A DNA stretch of 64,000 nt, from contig CAMOEI010000003.1 in the NCBI GenBank assembly GCA_946612115.1, positions 1-64,000 on the forward strand, in the 5' to 3' direction. Under the pieces are notes generated by a model that was not told where the DNA came from, made no database searches, and saw only the letters and a list, made by a program, of their open reading frames with translations. Of the stretch, positions 51,396-60,537 are shown piece by piece. This stretch comes from an uncultured Caryophanales bacterium (lineage in GTDB: Bacteria; Bacillota_I; Bacilli_A; RFN20; CAG-826). A program made the translations under genes and the position numbers. The first letter of the stretch is position 1; each line of letters starts with the position of its first letter.

Positions 51396-53507
51396 TTAGT
51401 TTTCCCTCCCTTCTTGTCTAGAAGTTCCGTAGGCAATAATTTTAATAATAAATAAGATAACTCTGGCCACAAAAAACATAACACCGATCGCCATAATAAT
51501 AGCAGTGGATTTAGAAGGCTCTTTGACCATAAAGAAATATGTTAAAGCAGTAACAACTCCCGCAATGACAAAAGCCAATATACTAGCTAAAGTTTCATTA
51601 GGATTATTAACAGATGAACCAACTTCAGCATAGAGTTTGTCTTGTGGCTTCATATAGTCAAGTTCAGCACACCAGAGCAAATGTCCTAAGTAAATGAACC
51701 ACATCGCAAAGAAGAGCAAGTGCCATTTAACAAATAAGACATCACTATAATGAGAATAAAGAATAATAGTTACCACTAAAGAGGCGGTCATAAGAACTGC
51801 TCTTAAAAGAAGTTTGATGGTTAATGTTTTCATATAGTTGGCAGGAGAAGCTTTTAGCAAATAGCTCGCTTTTCCTTCTCTAGAATAAATGCTTGCCATA
51901 GAAACATTACTCGCTAGAGCAATAAGCATGATAATTAAAACATTAATCGCTACTGTATATCTTTGGCCTTGGAAGGAAGTATTAATTGCGGAGAATGTTG
52001 TATTGAGCACCGCAATAGCGAGAGGAGTAATAATAAATAATAAGAATAAGGAAATGACTGTTCCAGGTGTTCTAAAGTCAACAAGAATATCTTTTATGAA
52101 GCTAGAAGTCATTGGATCGTTCTTATGATTTTTCGCCTTTAAGTAATAAGGATCGTAGCAATGTAAATGGATTCTAGGTTGTTCTTTTACCAAGACAAGG
52201 AAAGGAATATCTAATCTAGTTTGAATAATGAATCCACAGTCTGTTATTTCAGCAGTTGGGACCATTTCAAATTTAATATCCTTTGAATATTTTCTAAGGA
52301 ACTTATTGATACGTTTAACATCAATCTTTTCTCTTAAGAATAATTTTTCCTCATGGTTAAGTTTTCTTAATAAACGGCCAAGTTTGTTAACAATAATTTT
52401 TTTGTCTTTTTTTGAAATATTCTCATCAATAATCGGTTTAAATCCAAAATTATAGATACTTTCATCGTTCTTTGAAAGCTTGTAATCATGGTTAATATAT
52501 TTCTTTGAATACTCAAATGGTTTACTCGCCATTTTGAAGAATAAAGGTCGAGAAACGAAATAGGAAATAACAATGCATCCAACAATAATTGCGATGAACA
52601 CAGCGATAATCGCTCCGGTTTCCTCAGTAACAATTCTTAGATACTTTGGATTGGTACTATTTGTTTGATAGCCTCTATAACCAAGAACAAGTGCAGGGAC
52701 ATAAAATAGCGGTCCAGAATATTTTTCAATGAGCTTAGTGGCTTCCCTAAATTGTGGAAGATAAACAGTTGCCCACTTAGACGAAATTTGTAAATTTGCT
52801 GGGATCAAAGTTAATAAATAGAAGATTCCAGCGGTAGCAGCAATAGCAACAAGGATTACAAAGATGGTTTGAATGCCCTGGTATTTTTTGAAGAATGAAA
52901 GAACATACTTGTATGGCAAAGAAAGAACTGCAGAAATAGTGGTGATAGTTAACGATATAATTAAGAATGTTAACAATAACCATGGATAAAAATACAGTGG
53001 TAAATCATTAACGATTGCATATGCGATAAATAAAGGCGCTAAAGTGACAAAGCTTTTTACTAAATCCATAATGTAAAAGACTGCAAGTTTAGAGAAAAAG
53101 ATAACTCCGTTATTACATGGATAGGTAAGCAAGACTTGATTATCTTGCGAGAAGTATAATGAGTTAGTTAATTTATGAATAACAGATATGATATCTAAGG
53201 CAATAATGAGATAAATAATCACATTGAAGAATGCGACTGGAACAATGCCTAATGCAAAGACACTCAATTTGCTCAAAATGGTAAAAACCACAACAATAAT
53301 AGCGATCATCGCCACAAAAGCAGCTGCAAAGAGAATAATCTTAGTCAAAGATTTCTTTTTGTCTGCTTTAAAAGAGATGTCTAATCTTTCTCTAAGCTGC
53401 ATCATAACAAGTGTTCTAAAACAACGCCAGTTATAAGCGAGATACTTAAAGAAGCGATTTGCTGTCGCTTTAAATTTATTCGGTTTGTTAGTTTGAGTAT
53501 TACTCAT
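51396..53507 (-). CDS. Large ABC-type permease
   Basis: A 703-residue integral membrane protein with about six hydrophobic helices in each half, separated by a soluble region (about residues 330-470) rich in Lys. The opening FKYLAYNWRCFRTLVMMQLR resembles the cytoplasmic coupling start of ABC-2-type permeases. It overlaps the ATPase fusion gene by 8 nt, so they should form one transporter. Substrate unknown. It resembles putative ABC exporter permeases of Firmicutes, but I could not name a family. Confidence 0.68.
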   Translation of the reverse strand: MSNTQTNKPNKFKATANRFFKYLAYNWRCFRTLVMMQLRERLDISFKADKKKSLTKIILFAAAFVAMIAIIVVVFTILSKLSVFALGIVPVAFFNVIIYLIIALDIISVIHKLTNSLYFSQDNQVLLTYPCNNGVIFFSKLAVFYIMDLVKSFVTLAPLFIAYAIVNDLPLYFYPWLLLTFLIISLTITTISAVLSLPYKYVLSFFKKYQGIQTIFVILVAIAATAGIFYLLTLIPANLQISSKWATVYLPQFREATKLIEKYSGPLFYVPALVLGYRGYQTNSTNPKYLRIVTEETGAIIAVFIAIIVGCIVISYFVSRPLFFKMASKPFEYSKKYINHDYKLSKNDESIYNFGFKPIIDENISKKDKKIIVNKLGRLLRKLNHEEKLFLREKIDVKRINKFLRKYSKDIKFEMVPTAEITDCGFIIQTRLDIPFLVLVKEQPRIHLHCYDPYYLKAKNHKNDPMTSSFIKDILVDFRTPGTVISLFLLFIITPLAIAVLNTTFSAINTSFQGQRYTVAINVLIIMLIALASNVSMASIYSREGKASYLLKASPANYMKTLTIKLLLRAVLMTASLVVTIILYSHYSDVLFVKWHLLFFAMWFIYLGHLLWCAELDYMKPQDKLYAEVGSSVNNPNETLASILAFVIAGVVTALTYFFMVKEPSKSTAIIMAIGVMFFVARVILFIIKIIAYGTSRQEGREN

Positions 53508-55872
53508 CTAAATCTCCGTTATCTCTAATTGTGGACATATAGAACTCTTCAAGTCCTTCTGGATGATCTTTTTCAACACCTTCCATAGTATTTTGATAAA
53601 CAATCTGTCCTTTCTTGATGATGGCAATTCTTGTACACATCTTCTCAACGACATCGATGATATGAGAGGAGAAGAAAACAATGTTGCCTTTGGCAGCGTG
53701 CTCTTTCATACACTCTTTAACTTGATAAATTGATTGAGGGTCTAGACCAGTTAAAGGTTCATCAAGAATCCATAATTTTGGTTCATGAACTAAAGCGGCC
53801 ATAATGGTCATCTTTTGTTTCATACCGTGTGAATAGGTTTGCATTCTATTATCAAATGCTTGTGTAAGTTCAAATAAATCAACGTATTTAGCGATTCTAA
53901 CATCTCTATCTTCTTTAGAAACACCATAAAGGTCAGCAATATAGTTGATATATTCTCTACCGGTTAATTTTTCATATAAAGCATAGTGATCTGGAACGTA
54001 TCCAGTAACTTTTTTGGAGTAAACAGATTGGGTTGTAACATCGTATCCACAGATTTCAATTCTTCCATCAGTGACAGGTTGAATGCCAATCGCAGATTTA
54101 ATACATGTAGATTTACCTGCTCCATTAGGACCAAGGAATCCAAAGATTTCTCCACCTTTAACTTCTAAATTGACATGGTCCGCACTTAAGCGTTTTGAAT
54201 TACCATATCGTTTTGAGAAATCAATAAATTTGAGCGATGCTTCGTTGTGGTCAATAACAATATTGTCGACTTTTTCCATATGAAGTTTCTCCTTTAATGA
54301 AATGTGTTGGAGTCTAGCAACGACTAACTTATCGTGCAGCTCTCTATGAGAGTCACTTATTCTAAAGAATAAGGAATAAATAAACAATTCGGCGAACATA
54401 ATTCCAAAATATCCAACCAAGAAAAGTGATTGATATAGAGGATAATAAACAAATTTGAATGAGCCCCATGTCCAACTAACTTTGAAGTCCATCAAATGAT
54501 AAGCGTTATCGCTAATGATATCCAGGACATAAGTGCCGTTGATAAAGAAGTAGTCTGTACCACTTCCGACTTTTTCAGGATCATAACCATCAACATAGTT
54601 ACTGAGCCATCCATTTAAAGCGAGAATAATCACGAAATACATGGTGAAAAACATCATTGAATAAAGCATTTGCTTCATCTTTGGTTTTTCAAATAAGCCC
54701 AACGCCACACACAATAGCGGCATAGTAGCCGCAGCAATATGATTGCTCCAGAAGTGGGCAACACTTACAGAGGTGAAAATAACTTCTGTGCCTGAATCAG
54801 GCCATAGCATAGCAGCGATAGCGCCGAATACATTTATAAAATAAGTAAAATAGAATAATCTCTTAAGATTAAATGCAATACAAATTGGAATAACAAATAG
54901 CGCAGTATGACATAGGTGAATTGGAAGTGATTTAACATTGAGTTTTAATACTCCATCAACTCTAGAGAACCAAGAATATGCTCCTTCGCATTGAACAAAG
55001 TTGGCTAATACTGCAAGAGAAATGCCTAAAAGTAGTAGTTTTCTAAGATTATAATCTTTATTCCTATGTATAAAATATATGCTTATTGGCAATATCACAG
55101 CAAGATAGATGAAAATACGATGCATGAATTGGAAATCATCAATTCTATAGCTTGCACCATAATTTCCAAACATTGGTTGATGAGTATTAATTAAAACTGC
55201 AAAAGTATGAGCAGGTAAACTAGCAACGTAAATCGTTAAGAAAAAGACTATGAAGTATACAATTGATTTCCATTTTAACTTAAAAGAAACTTTGTTCTTA
55301 ATATCGGAAAGTAAATCATCAATAAAGACAATCGCTGTAAGAGCAATATTAAGACCAAAGGAAATTGCAATTAAAACGTTTCGATAATCTAATGTAGTGA
55401 TGTTTGTCCAACAAGCGATATAGACAAACATGAAAATAGCTTCGATTAATAAAAGAGGAGCTGTTATATACCTAATAATGTTTTTGACAACAGTAGAACG
55501 ATAAAAAACATATAAAACAGCAATAATAGAGCAAGGGAGGAAACCAACGCAAATAAATAAGGCGAGGAAATTCAAAAACTTGTTTGTTCCATAAGGTATC
55601 CCAACTAATTCCCAGTTGCCAACACCAGGTTGAAATCCACCAGCTTCTGCGCCTTTAGCAATTTGATCAGCATTATTGTTTGATGGAAACATTGCACAGT
55701 CAATGTGGAATGTCATCATCGCAACTGCAAACATAGTAAGTGTTGAAAGCACGATTAAAAAAATCTTATAAAACTTGTCAGATAATTTTGTGAATTTCTT
55801 CAATAGAAAATAACAACCAGGAATTAGGATACCTGGCAGCAATGCTATTAAGTACAAATTGAACAAATCCAT
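53500..55872 (-). CDS. YwaF-like membrane domain fused to an ABC ATPase
   Basis: A 790-residue two-part protein. The first 530 or so residues are a polytopic membrane domain with at least ten helices, including LPIHLCHTALFVIPICIAF and AHFWSNHIAAATMPLLCVAL, which match the YwaF/TIGR02206 histidine motifs. From about residue 560 comes a complete ABC ATPase: Walker A FLGPNGAGKST, signature YSHGMKQKMTIMAAL, Walker B LWILDEPLTGLDP and H-loop SSHIID. The fusion is unusual, because ABC-2 ATPases are normally separate. It heads the four-gene cluster and probably energises the adjacent permease. Confidence 0.82.
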   Translation of the reverse strand: MDLFNLYLIALLPGILIPGCYFLLKKFTKLSDKFYKIFLIVLSTLTMFAVAMMTFHIDCAMFPSNNNADQIAKGAEAGGFQPGVGNWELVGIPYGTNKFLNFLALFICVGFLPCSIIAVLYVFYRSTVVKNIIRYITAPLLLIEAIFMFVYIACWTNITTLDYRNVLIAISFGLNIALTAIVFIDDLLSDIKNKVSFKLKWKSIVYFIVFFLTIYVASLPAHTFAVLINTHQPMFGNYGASYRIDDFQFMHRIFIYLAVILPISIYFIHRNKDYNLRKLLLLGISLAVLANFVQCEGAYSWFSRVDGVLKLNVKSLPIHLCHTALFVIPICIAFNLKRLFYFTYFINVFGAIAAMLWPDSGTEVIFTSVSVAHFWSNHIAAATMPLLCVALGLFEKPKMKQMLYSMMFFTMYFVIILALNGWLSNYVDGYDPEKVGSGTDYFFINGTYVLDIISDNAYHLMDFKVSWTWGSFKFVYYPLYQSLFLVGYFGIMFAELFIYSLFFRISDSHRELHDKLVVARLQHISLKEKLHMEKVDNIVIDHNEASLKFIDFSKRYGNSKRLSADHVNLEVKGGEIFGFLGPNGAGKSTCIKSAIGIQPVTDGRIEICGYDVTTQSVYSKKVTGYVPDHYALYEKLTGREYINYIADLYGVSKEDRDVRIAKYVDLFELTQAFDNRMQTYSHGMKQKMTIMAALVHEPKLWILDEPLTGLDPQSIYQVKECMKEHAAKGNIVFFSSHIIDVVEKMCTRIAIIKKGQIVYQNTMEGVEKDHPEGLEEFYMSTIRDNGDLDE

Positions 55873-55891
55873 ACTGGTCTAAATCACACGT

Positions 55892-55918
55892 ATTTTAACA
55901 AATATAAATATTTGGTCA
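55892..55918 (-). promoter_or_regulatory. Promoter of the YwaF-ABC cluster
   Basis: On the minus strand TTGACC (55918-55913), 15 bp, and TGTTAAAAT with TAAAAT at 55897-55892. A transcript would start about 12 nt before the ATG at 55872. Confidence 0.5.
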
Positions 55919-56129
55919 AGCACTATTTTTTGCATAATTTTTTTACAAGAAAATTACACGATTTTTGACGAGAAAAACGCAAAAATTTCCGAAAAATAAA
56001 GTTATTTTTGCAAAAACGGCCATTTTACAAAAACGCCATTTTTTTAAAAAATTAATTTTGAATCGACTAACCTACTAAATGTAATAATTATTAGATTTTG
56101 ATATACAAAATGAACATTCAAAAAAGCAC
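55919..56129. other. AT-rich intergenic stretch with a tandem near-repeat
   Basis: About 210 bp of A- and T-tracts. CAAAAACGGCCATTTTA (56011-56027) is followed at once by CAAAAACGCCATTTTT (56028-56043), a near-perfect tandem pair. No gene seen. It lies upstream of the YwaF-ABC cluster. Confidence 0.5.
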
Positions 56130-56162
56130 AAAAAAAAACGACCTATTTTCAGGCCGTTATTT
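56130..56162 (-). terminator. Terminator of secG
   Basis: AACGGCCT and AGGTCGTT pair (56157-56138, one wobble), followed on the minus strand by TTTTTTTTGTG. Confidence 0.8.
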
Positions 56163-56179
56163 TTGATAATTTGTCCCAA

Positions 56180-56413
56180 TTAGGAATTGAGGATTTTAAT
56201 TAAGATCGCTAGGATAAAGAAGATGATTGCAACAACTAAAGTAAGGATAGAAATGACCTTTTCTGCTCCTCTTTCTTTTGTCTTAACGAAAACGTTTAAG
56301 CCACCTCCAGTAATAGCGCCAGAAGCACCTTCTGATTTACCACCTTGAAGTAAGCATAAGACGATAATGATAATGCTAACAGCTAATAAGACCCAGTCAT
56401 ACCAAGCTAACAT
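56180..56413 (-). CDS. secG: SecG preprotein translocase subunit
   Basis: A 77-residue protein with two hydrophobic helices flanking the conserved LLQGGKSEGASGAITGGG loop, the SecG signature. It strengthens SecA-driven protein export through SecYEG. AAAGGAG precedes the ATG, and it has its own promoter and terminator. It lies next to uvrB and in the same strand order as secA upstream. Confidence 0.92.
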   Translation of the reverse strand: MLAWYDWVLLAVSIIIIVLCLLQGGKSEGASGAITGGGLNVFVKTKERGAEKVISILTLVVAIIFFILAILIKILNS

Positions 56414-56449
56414 ATTAATTCTCCTTTCCTAGTGAGATAATGCTTATTT

Positions 56450-56477
56450 ATATTACCAAACTAAATGATTTAATCAA
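56450..56477 (-). promoter_or_regulatory. Promoter of secG
   Basis: TTGATT (56477-56472), 16 bp, TAATAT (56455-56450, preceded by TGG) on the minus strand. Confidence 0.5.
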
Positions 56478-56497
56478 TGATTTTTATGCGCGTATAT

Positions 56498-58486
56498 TTA
56501 TAAATCCGCTTTCATTTCTAAGATAATGTCTCTTAATTCAATAGCCCTTTCGAAATCAAAGTTCTTCGCAGCTTCTTTCATTTCTTTTTCTAGCTCTTTT
56601 ATTTTTCTAGTGAGTTCGCTTCTACTACCTGATTTAGAAATACGAATTGCTTCACTAATTTCATCATCGGAATTATGGATAGGGGCTCTAATTTCTTTAA
56701 CGATAGTGCGAGGAACAATACCGTTTTCATCGTTATAAGCTTCTTGAACCGCCCTACGACGATTAGTTTCTTCAATCGCTTCTCTCATAGAATCAGTCAT
56801 ATGATCTCCGTACATAACCACTAAACCATTTTGGTTACGACTTGCTCTACCAATAACTTGAATCAAGCTTCTAGTGCTTCTTAAGAAGCCTTCTTTATCT
56901 GCGTCCAAAATAGAAACTAATGATACTTCAGGAATGTCTAAACCCTCTCTTAATAAGTTAATACCCACTAAAACATCATATTTACCTTTACGAAGTTGAT
57001 AGATAATCTCAGTTCTTTCTAATGTTTTGGTTTCATGATGCAAATAAACAACTTTAATTCCTCTTTCTTTGAGATATTGAGTAAGGTCTTCTGCCATTTT
57101 GACAGTTAAGGTAACAACCATGACTCTTTCATTTTTCTTAGTTCTTTTCTTTATCTCAAATAATAAGTCATCTATTTGACCTTTGGTTGGTCTAACTTCA
57201 ACTCGAGGATCAAGTAATCCAGTAGGACGAATAATTTGTTCTGCTATAGGAGCGTCTGTATTATTAAGCTCGTAATCTCCAGGAGTTGCGGATGTACAAA
57301 TCGTTTGAGGAATAAGGTTTATAAATTCTTCAAAATTAAGTGGTCTATTATCTAACGCGCTTGGAAGTCTAAAACCATATTCCACGAGAGTTTCTTTTCT
57401 GCTTCGATCTCCATTATACATTCCTCTTACTTGAGGAAGAGATACGTGAGATTCATCAACAAAAAGGATAAAATCCTTTGGGAAATAATCTAATAAGCAG
57501 AATGGTCTTTCTCCTGGTTTTCTTTTATCAATATGTCTTGAATAGTTTTCTATTCCAGGACATATACCAAATTCTTCCATATTTTCAATATCTTGATTTG
57601 TTCTCATTTCTAGACGTTCTTTTTCAAGATATTTTTCGTTTTCCTCAAAGTACTTTAGTCTTTCTTTTAATTCTTCTCTAATAGTTTCACAAGCTTCTTT
57701 AATCCTTAATCTAGTAGACGCGTGATCATACGCAGGAAAGATTGGATAAGTATGATATGAATGGAGAATTTCTCCTGTCAAATTATTAACTTCATAAATT
57801 TTTTCAATCTCATCACCAAAAGTATCAAGTCTAATAAGAGTGTTATCACCCATATTGGCAGGAACAATTTCAATAATGTCTCCTCTCACTCTAAAAGAGC
57901 CTGGTGGAGTATCTAAATTATTTCTTTTATATTGAGCATCAACAAGTTTAGCGTAGAACTCTTTACGGTTAATCTCTTCACCAACTCGAATATTAAAAAC
58001 AAGGTTACGATATTCATCTGGATCGGTTAAACCATATATCGACGCAACAGAAGCCACAATAATTGTGTCTCTTCTTTCTAAAATTGAATTGATCGCGCTT
58101 GTTCTAAGCATTTCGATTTCATCATTCATCACTGCGTTTTTATCAATGTAGGTGTCGCTTTTTGGAATATAGGCTTCTGGTTGATAAAAATCGAAATTAG
58201 AAACAAAATATTCCACTCGGTTATGTGGGAACAATTCTTTAAATTCTGAATATAGTTGACCAGCTAATGTTTTGTTATGAACTAAGACGAGAGTAGGGCG
58301 TTGAACTTGTTCGATAATATTCGCCATTGTAAAAGTCTTTCCGGTACCAGTAGCACCGAGAAGAACTTGTAGTTTCTTTCCTTCATTTAAACCCTTAACT
58401 AATTGAGCGATTGCGGTAGGCTGATCACCTGTTGGTTTAAAGTTAGAAACTATCTCAAATTTGTGTGTTTTATCGTAATTTTCCAC
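56498..58486 (-). CDS. uvrB: Excinuclease ABC subunit B
   Basis: A 662-residue Uvr[13 protein letters not shown] is Walker [14 protein letters not shown] and the [11 protein letters not shown] region belong to the damage-probing beta-hairpin domain, DESHVSLPQ is the DEAD-like motif, and [12 protein letters not shown] is motif VI. The C-terminal UVR domain ([20 protein letters not shown]) binds UvrC. The start is GTG, 9 nt after the yitT-like gene. With UvrA and UvrC it carries out nucleotide excision repair. Full length, nothing odd. Confidence 0.97.
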   Translation of the reverse strand: MENYDKTHKFEIVSNFKPTGDQPTAIAQLVKGLNEGKKLQVLLGATGTGKTFTMANIIEQVQRPTLVLVHNKTLAGQLYSEFKELFPHNRVEYFVSNFDFYQPEAYIPKSDTYIDKNAVMNDEIEMLRTSAINSILERRDTIIVASVASIYGLTDPDEYRNLVFNIRVGEEINRKEFYAKLVDAQYKRNNLDTPPGSFRVRGDIIEIVPANMGDNTLIRLDTFGDEIEKIYEVNNLTGEILHSYHTYPIFPAYDHASTRLRIKEACETIREELKERLKYFEENEKYLEKERLEMRTNQDIENMEEFGICPGIENYSRHIDKRKPGERPFCLLDYFPKDFILFVDESHVSLPQVRGMYNGDRSRKETLVEYGFRLPSALDNRPLNFEEFINLIPQTICTSATPGDYELNNTDAPIAEQIIRPTGLLDPRVEVRPTKGQIDDLLFEIKKRTKKNERVMVVTLTVKMAEDLTQYLKERGIKVVYLHHETKTLERTEIIYQLRKGKYDVLVGINLLREGLDIPEVSLVSILDADKEGFLRSTRSLIQVIGRASRNQNGLVVMYGDHMTDSMREAIEETNRRRAVQEAYNDENGIVPRTIVKEIRAPIHNSDDEISEAIRISKSGSRSELTRKIKELEKEMKEAAKNFDFERAIELRDIILEMKADL

Positions 58487-58495
58487 GTAAAATCC

Positions 58496-59440
58496 CTATT
58501 TTTTCTTAATTTTTGGCTTTTTCTTGTTTTTCGTAAAGCCTTCTCCATAAACCGCGTTAGTTTGAGTAAAAGTCACAAAAGCACTTGGATCAATAGAAGC
58601 GATATATTCTCTAATTTTTTCATATTGACTACGAGGGAAAACAATACGGAGAATAACTCTTTCTTGTCCTTTAAAACCACCTTCAGAACGAATGATAGTG
58701 GTCCCTCTTTGTAATTCATTTTGAGCAAAATAGCTAATGTCTTCCCACTTGTCAGAAATGATATCAACTTGATAGGAAGTAAGACTCTTGTTATAGACTG
58801 TTTCGATTAAGACTGCGGTAATGAAACTTGATAAAATTCCACATAGCCCCGGAATAAGCATATCCGGGTTAGTAGTGGCCATAGAAAGTAAACCAACTAT
58901 AATGACAAATGCATCAACCATAAAGCTAGTGATAGATTCTCTAATTCTGAAATATTTGCTAGCGATTAATTGAATAACATCAACTCCACCAGTAGAACCT
59001 CCGCCCAAGAAAGTAACAGCGACTCCGGCACCAACAAAAACTCCACCAAATAAACCACACAAGATGTAGTTTCCTACTTGAGGTGTTCCTCCATTAGACA
59101 TTCCAGCAAACTGTAATGCTAAATTTTGGAAGAAATCAACTCTTTGGAATAAGAATGTCAATCCAATATAAACAATAGTGGAGAATAATGTTCTAATGGC
59201 AAAACTTTTCCCTAAGAAAATTAATCCCAATATCCAGAATAAAAGCATTAATCCTGCAACTGCGTAATCATATATTTCAAAAGAGACAAAGTGTTGAATA
59301 ATAATGGCAATACCACTAATTCCACCAGAAACAATTTCTAGCTTGGCTAGAAAGACAACAGCGCCAAAAGCAAGAATAAGCGTTCCTAAAAACACTAAGA
59401 AGTAATTCTTTAAATAGTTAAAACATTTTGATCTAGTCAT
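58496..59440 (-). CDS. YitT family membrane protein (DUF161/DUF2179)
   Basis: A 314-residue protein with about five hydrophobic helices (DUF161 repeats, e.g. [17 protein letters not shown] and [15 protein letters not shown]) and a C-terminal cytosolic DUF2179 domain ([20 protein letters not shown]). I chose ATG 59440 because AGGAGG lies 9 nt upstream; it overlaps the prfB stop by 8 nt. In-frame codons further upstream lie inside prfB. The function of YitT proteins is unknown. Confidence 0.88.
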   Translation of the reverse strand: MTRSKCFNYLKNYFLVFLGTLILAFGAVVFLAKLEIVSGGISGIAIIIQHFVSFEIYDYAVAGLMLLFWILGLIFLGKSFAIRTLFSTIVYIGLTFLFQRVDFFQNLALQFAGMSNGGTPQVGNYILCGLFGGVFVGAGVAVTFLGGGSTGGVDVIQLIASKYFRIRESITSFMVDAFVIIVGLLSMATTNPDMLIPGLCGILSSFITAVLIETVYNKSLTSYQVDIISDKWEDISYFAQNELQRGTTIIRSEGGFKGQERVILRIVFPRSQYEKIREYIASIDPSAFVTFTQTNAVYGEGFTKNKKKPKIKKK

Positions 59441-60537
59441 TGTTTTTGGCCTCCTGCTGTAAATATGCATATATGAAATTATCAATTGCTCCGTTCATTA
59501 CACCTAGAACATCGGTTTCTTCATAATTAGTTCTATTATCTTTTACTAATGTATATGGGCAGAAAACATATGAACGAATTTGACTACCCCATTCAATATT
59601 TTTCTTTTCTCCAACAACGGCGTTAAGAGCGTTATTTCTTTTTTCTACTTCTAGTAAATATAATTTACTTTTTAACATCGCCATTGCCGTTTCTTTATTT
59701 GAAAGCTGACTTCTTTCAATTTGGCAAGAAACAACAATACCAGTTGGTAGGTGAGTGATTCTAACAGCGGTTTCAACTTTATTAACGTTTTGTCCGCCTG
59801 CTCCACCAGATCGATAAGTATCAATTTTTAAATCTGAATCCTTAATATCGATATCAATAGAGTCACTTTGGAATTCAGGAATGACGTTAACGCTAGCAAA
59901 CGATGTATGTCTTCTTTTGTTCGCATCAAAAGGAGAAATTCTTACTAAACGATGAACACCTTTTTCACTTTTAAGTAGGCCATATGCGTGAGCGCCACTG
60001 ATTTTAATTGTAACTGATTTAATACCAGCTTCTTCTCCAGGTTCATAAGAGATTAATTGCATCTTATATTTATGGGCTTCAGCGTACAAAACATACATCC
60101 TATATAGCATGTCTGCCCAGTCTTGAGCCTCAGTGCCTCCAGCTCCTGGATGAATCTCCAAAATAGCGTTTAAATTATCAAATTCGCCATTAAAAAGACG
60201 TTCAATTTCAAAAATTCCAACATTTTTCTTTAATTCTTCTAAATTATCACCAACAAAATCAATGAACGATTCATCATTGAATTCAAGCATTTCTAAAAGC
60301 TCTTTATAGGTTGAAGTTAAAGAGTTATATTTTTCAAAAATTGATTTCTTGGAATTGAGTTTATTGATGACTTCTAAAGAATGACGTTTATCATTCCAAA
60401 AGCCGTTTTTTTCGCTTTCAGCTTGTAACTCGTTAATTTCGCTTTGAAGTTTATCGAGGTCAAAGAGAAGACCCGAGTTGACGGATTTTCTCGCCAACAG
60501 CACCAAGTTCTTGCTTTAAGAGCACAAGGTCTTTCAT
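59433..60537 (-). CDS. prfB: Peptide chain release factor 2 with programmed +1 frameshift
   Basis: RF2, about 367 residues once joined. ATG 60537 overlaps the secA stop (TAATG). Twenty-five codons run to CTT (60465-60463), then an in-frame TGA (60462-60460). Slipping +1 reads GAC and continues to the TAG at 59433. The main part contains the stop-reading SPF tripeptide in [12 protein letters not shown] and the [12 protein letters not shown] catalytic loop (GGQ). It recognises UGA and UAA. The frameshift lets RF2 sense its own level. A frame starting at 60506 alone would lack the proper N-terminus. Confidence 0.93.
60459..60480 (-). promoter_or_regulatory. prfB +1 frameshift site
   Basis: TCTCTTTGACC, minus strand: the classic CTT-TGA-C slip. 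The upstream Shine-Dalgarno-like stimulator is weak here, only CGGG about 6 nt before the CTT rather than AGGGGG 3 nt before it. Confidence 0.85.

Noticed and set aside
46937-56069. TAGTCGATTCAAA shared by 46937-46949 (plus) and 56057-56069 (minus), both in AT-rich leaders
   Set aside because: A 13-base match is expected by chance many times in 64 kb of AT-rich DNA; nothing else aligns around it except GTAGGTTA at different spacing.
60460-60506. prfB starting inside the second frame without frameshift
   Set aside because: The ATG at 60537, the coupled TAATG and the exact CTT-TGA-C slip show the normal +1 programmed frameshift.
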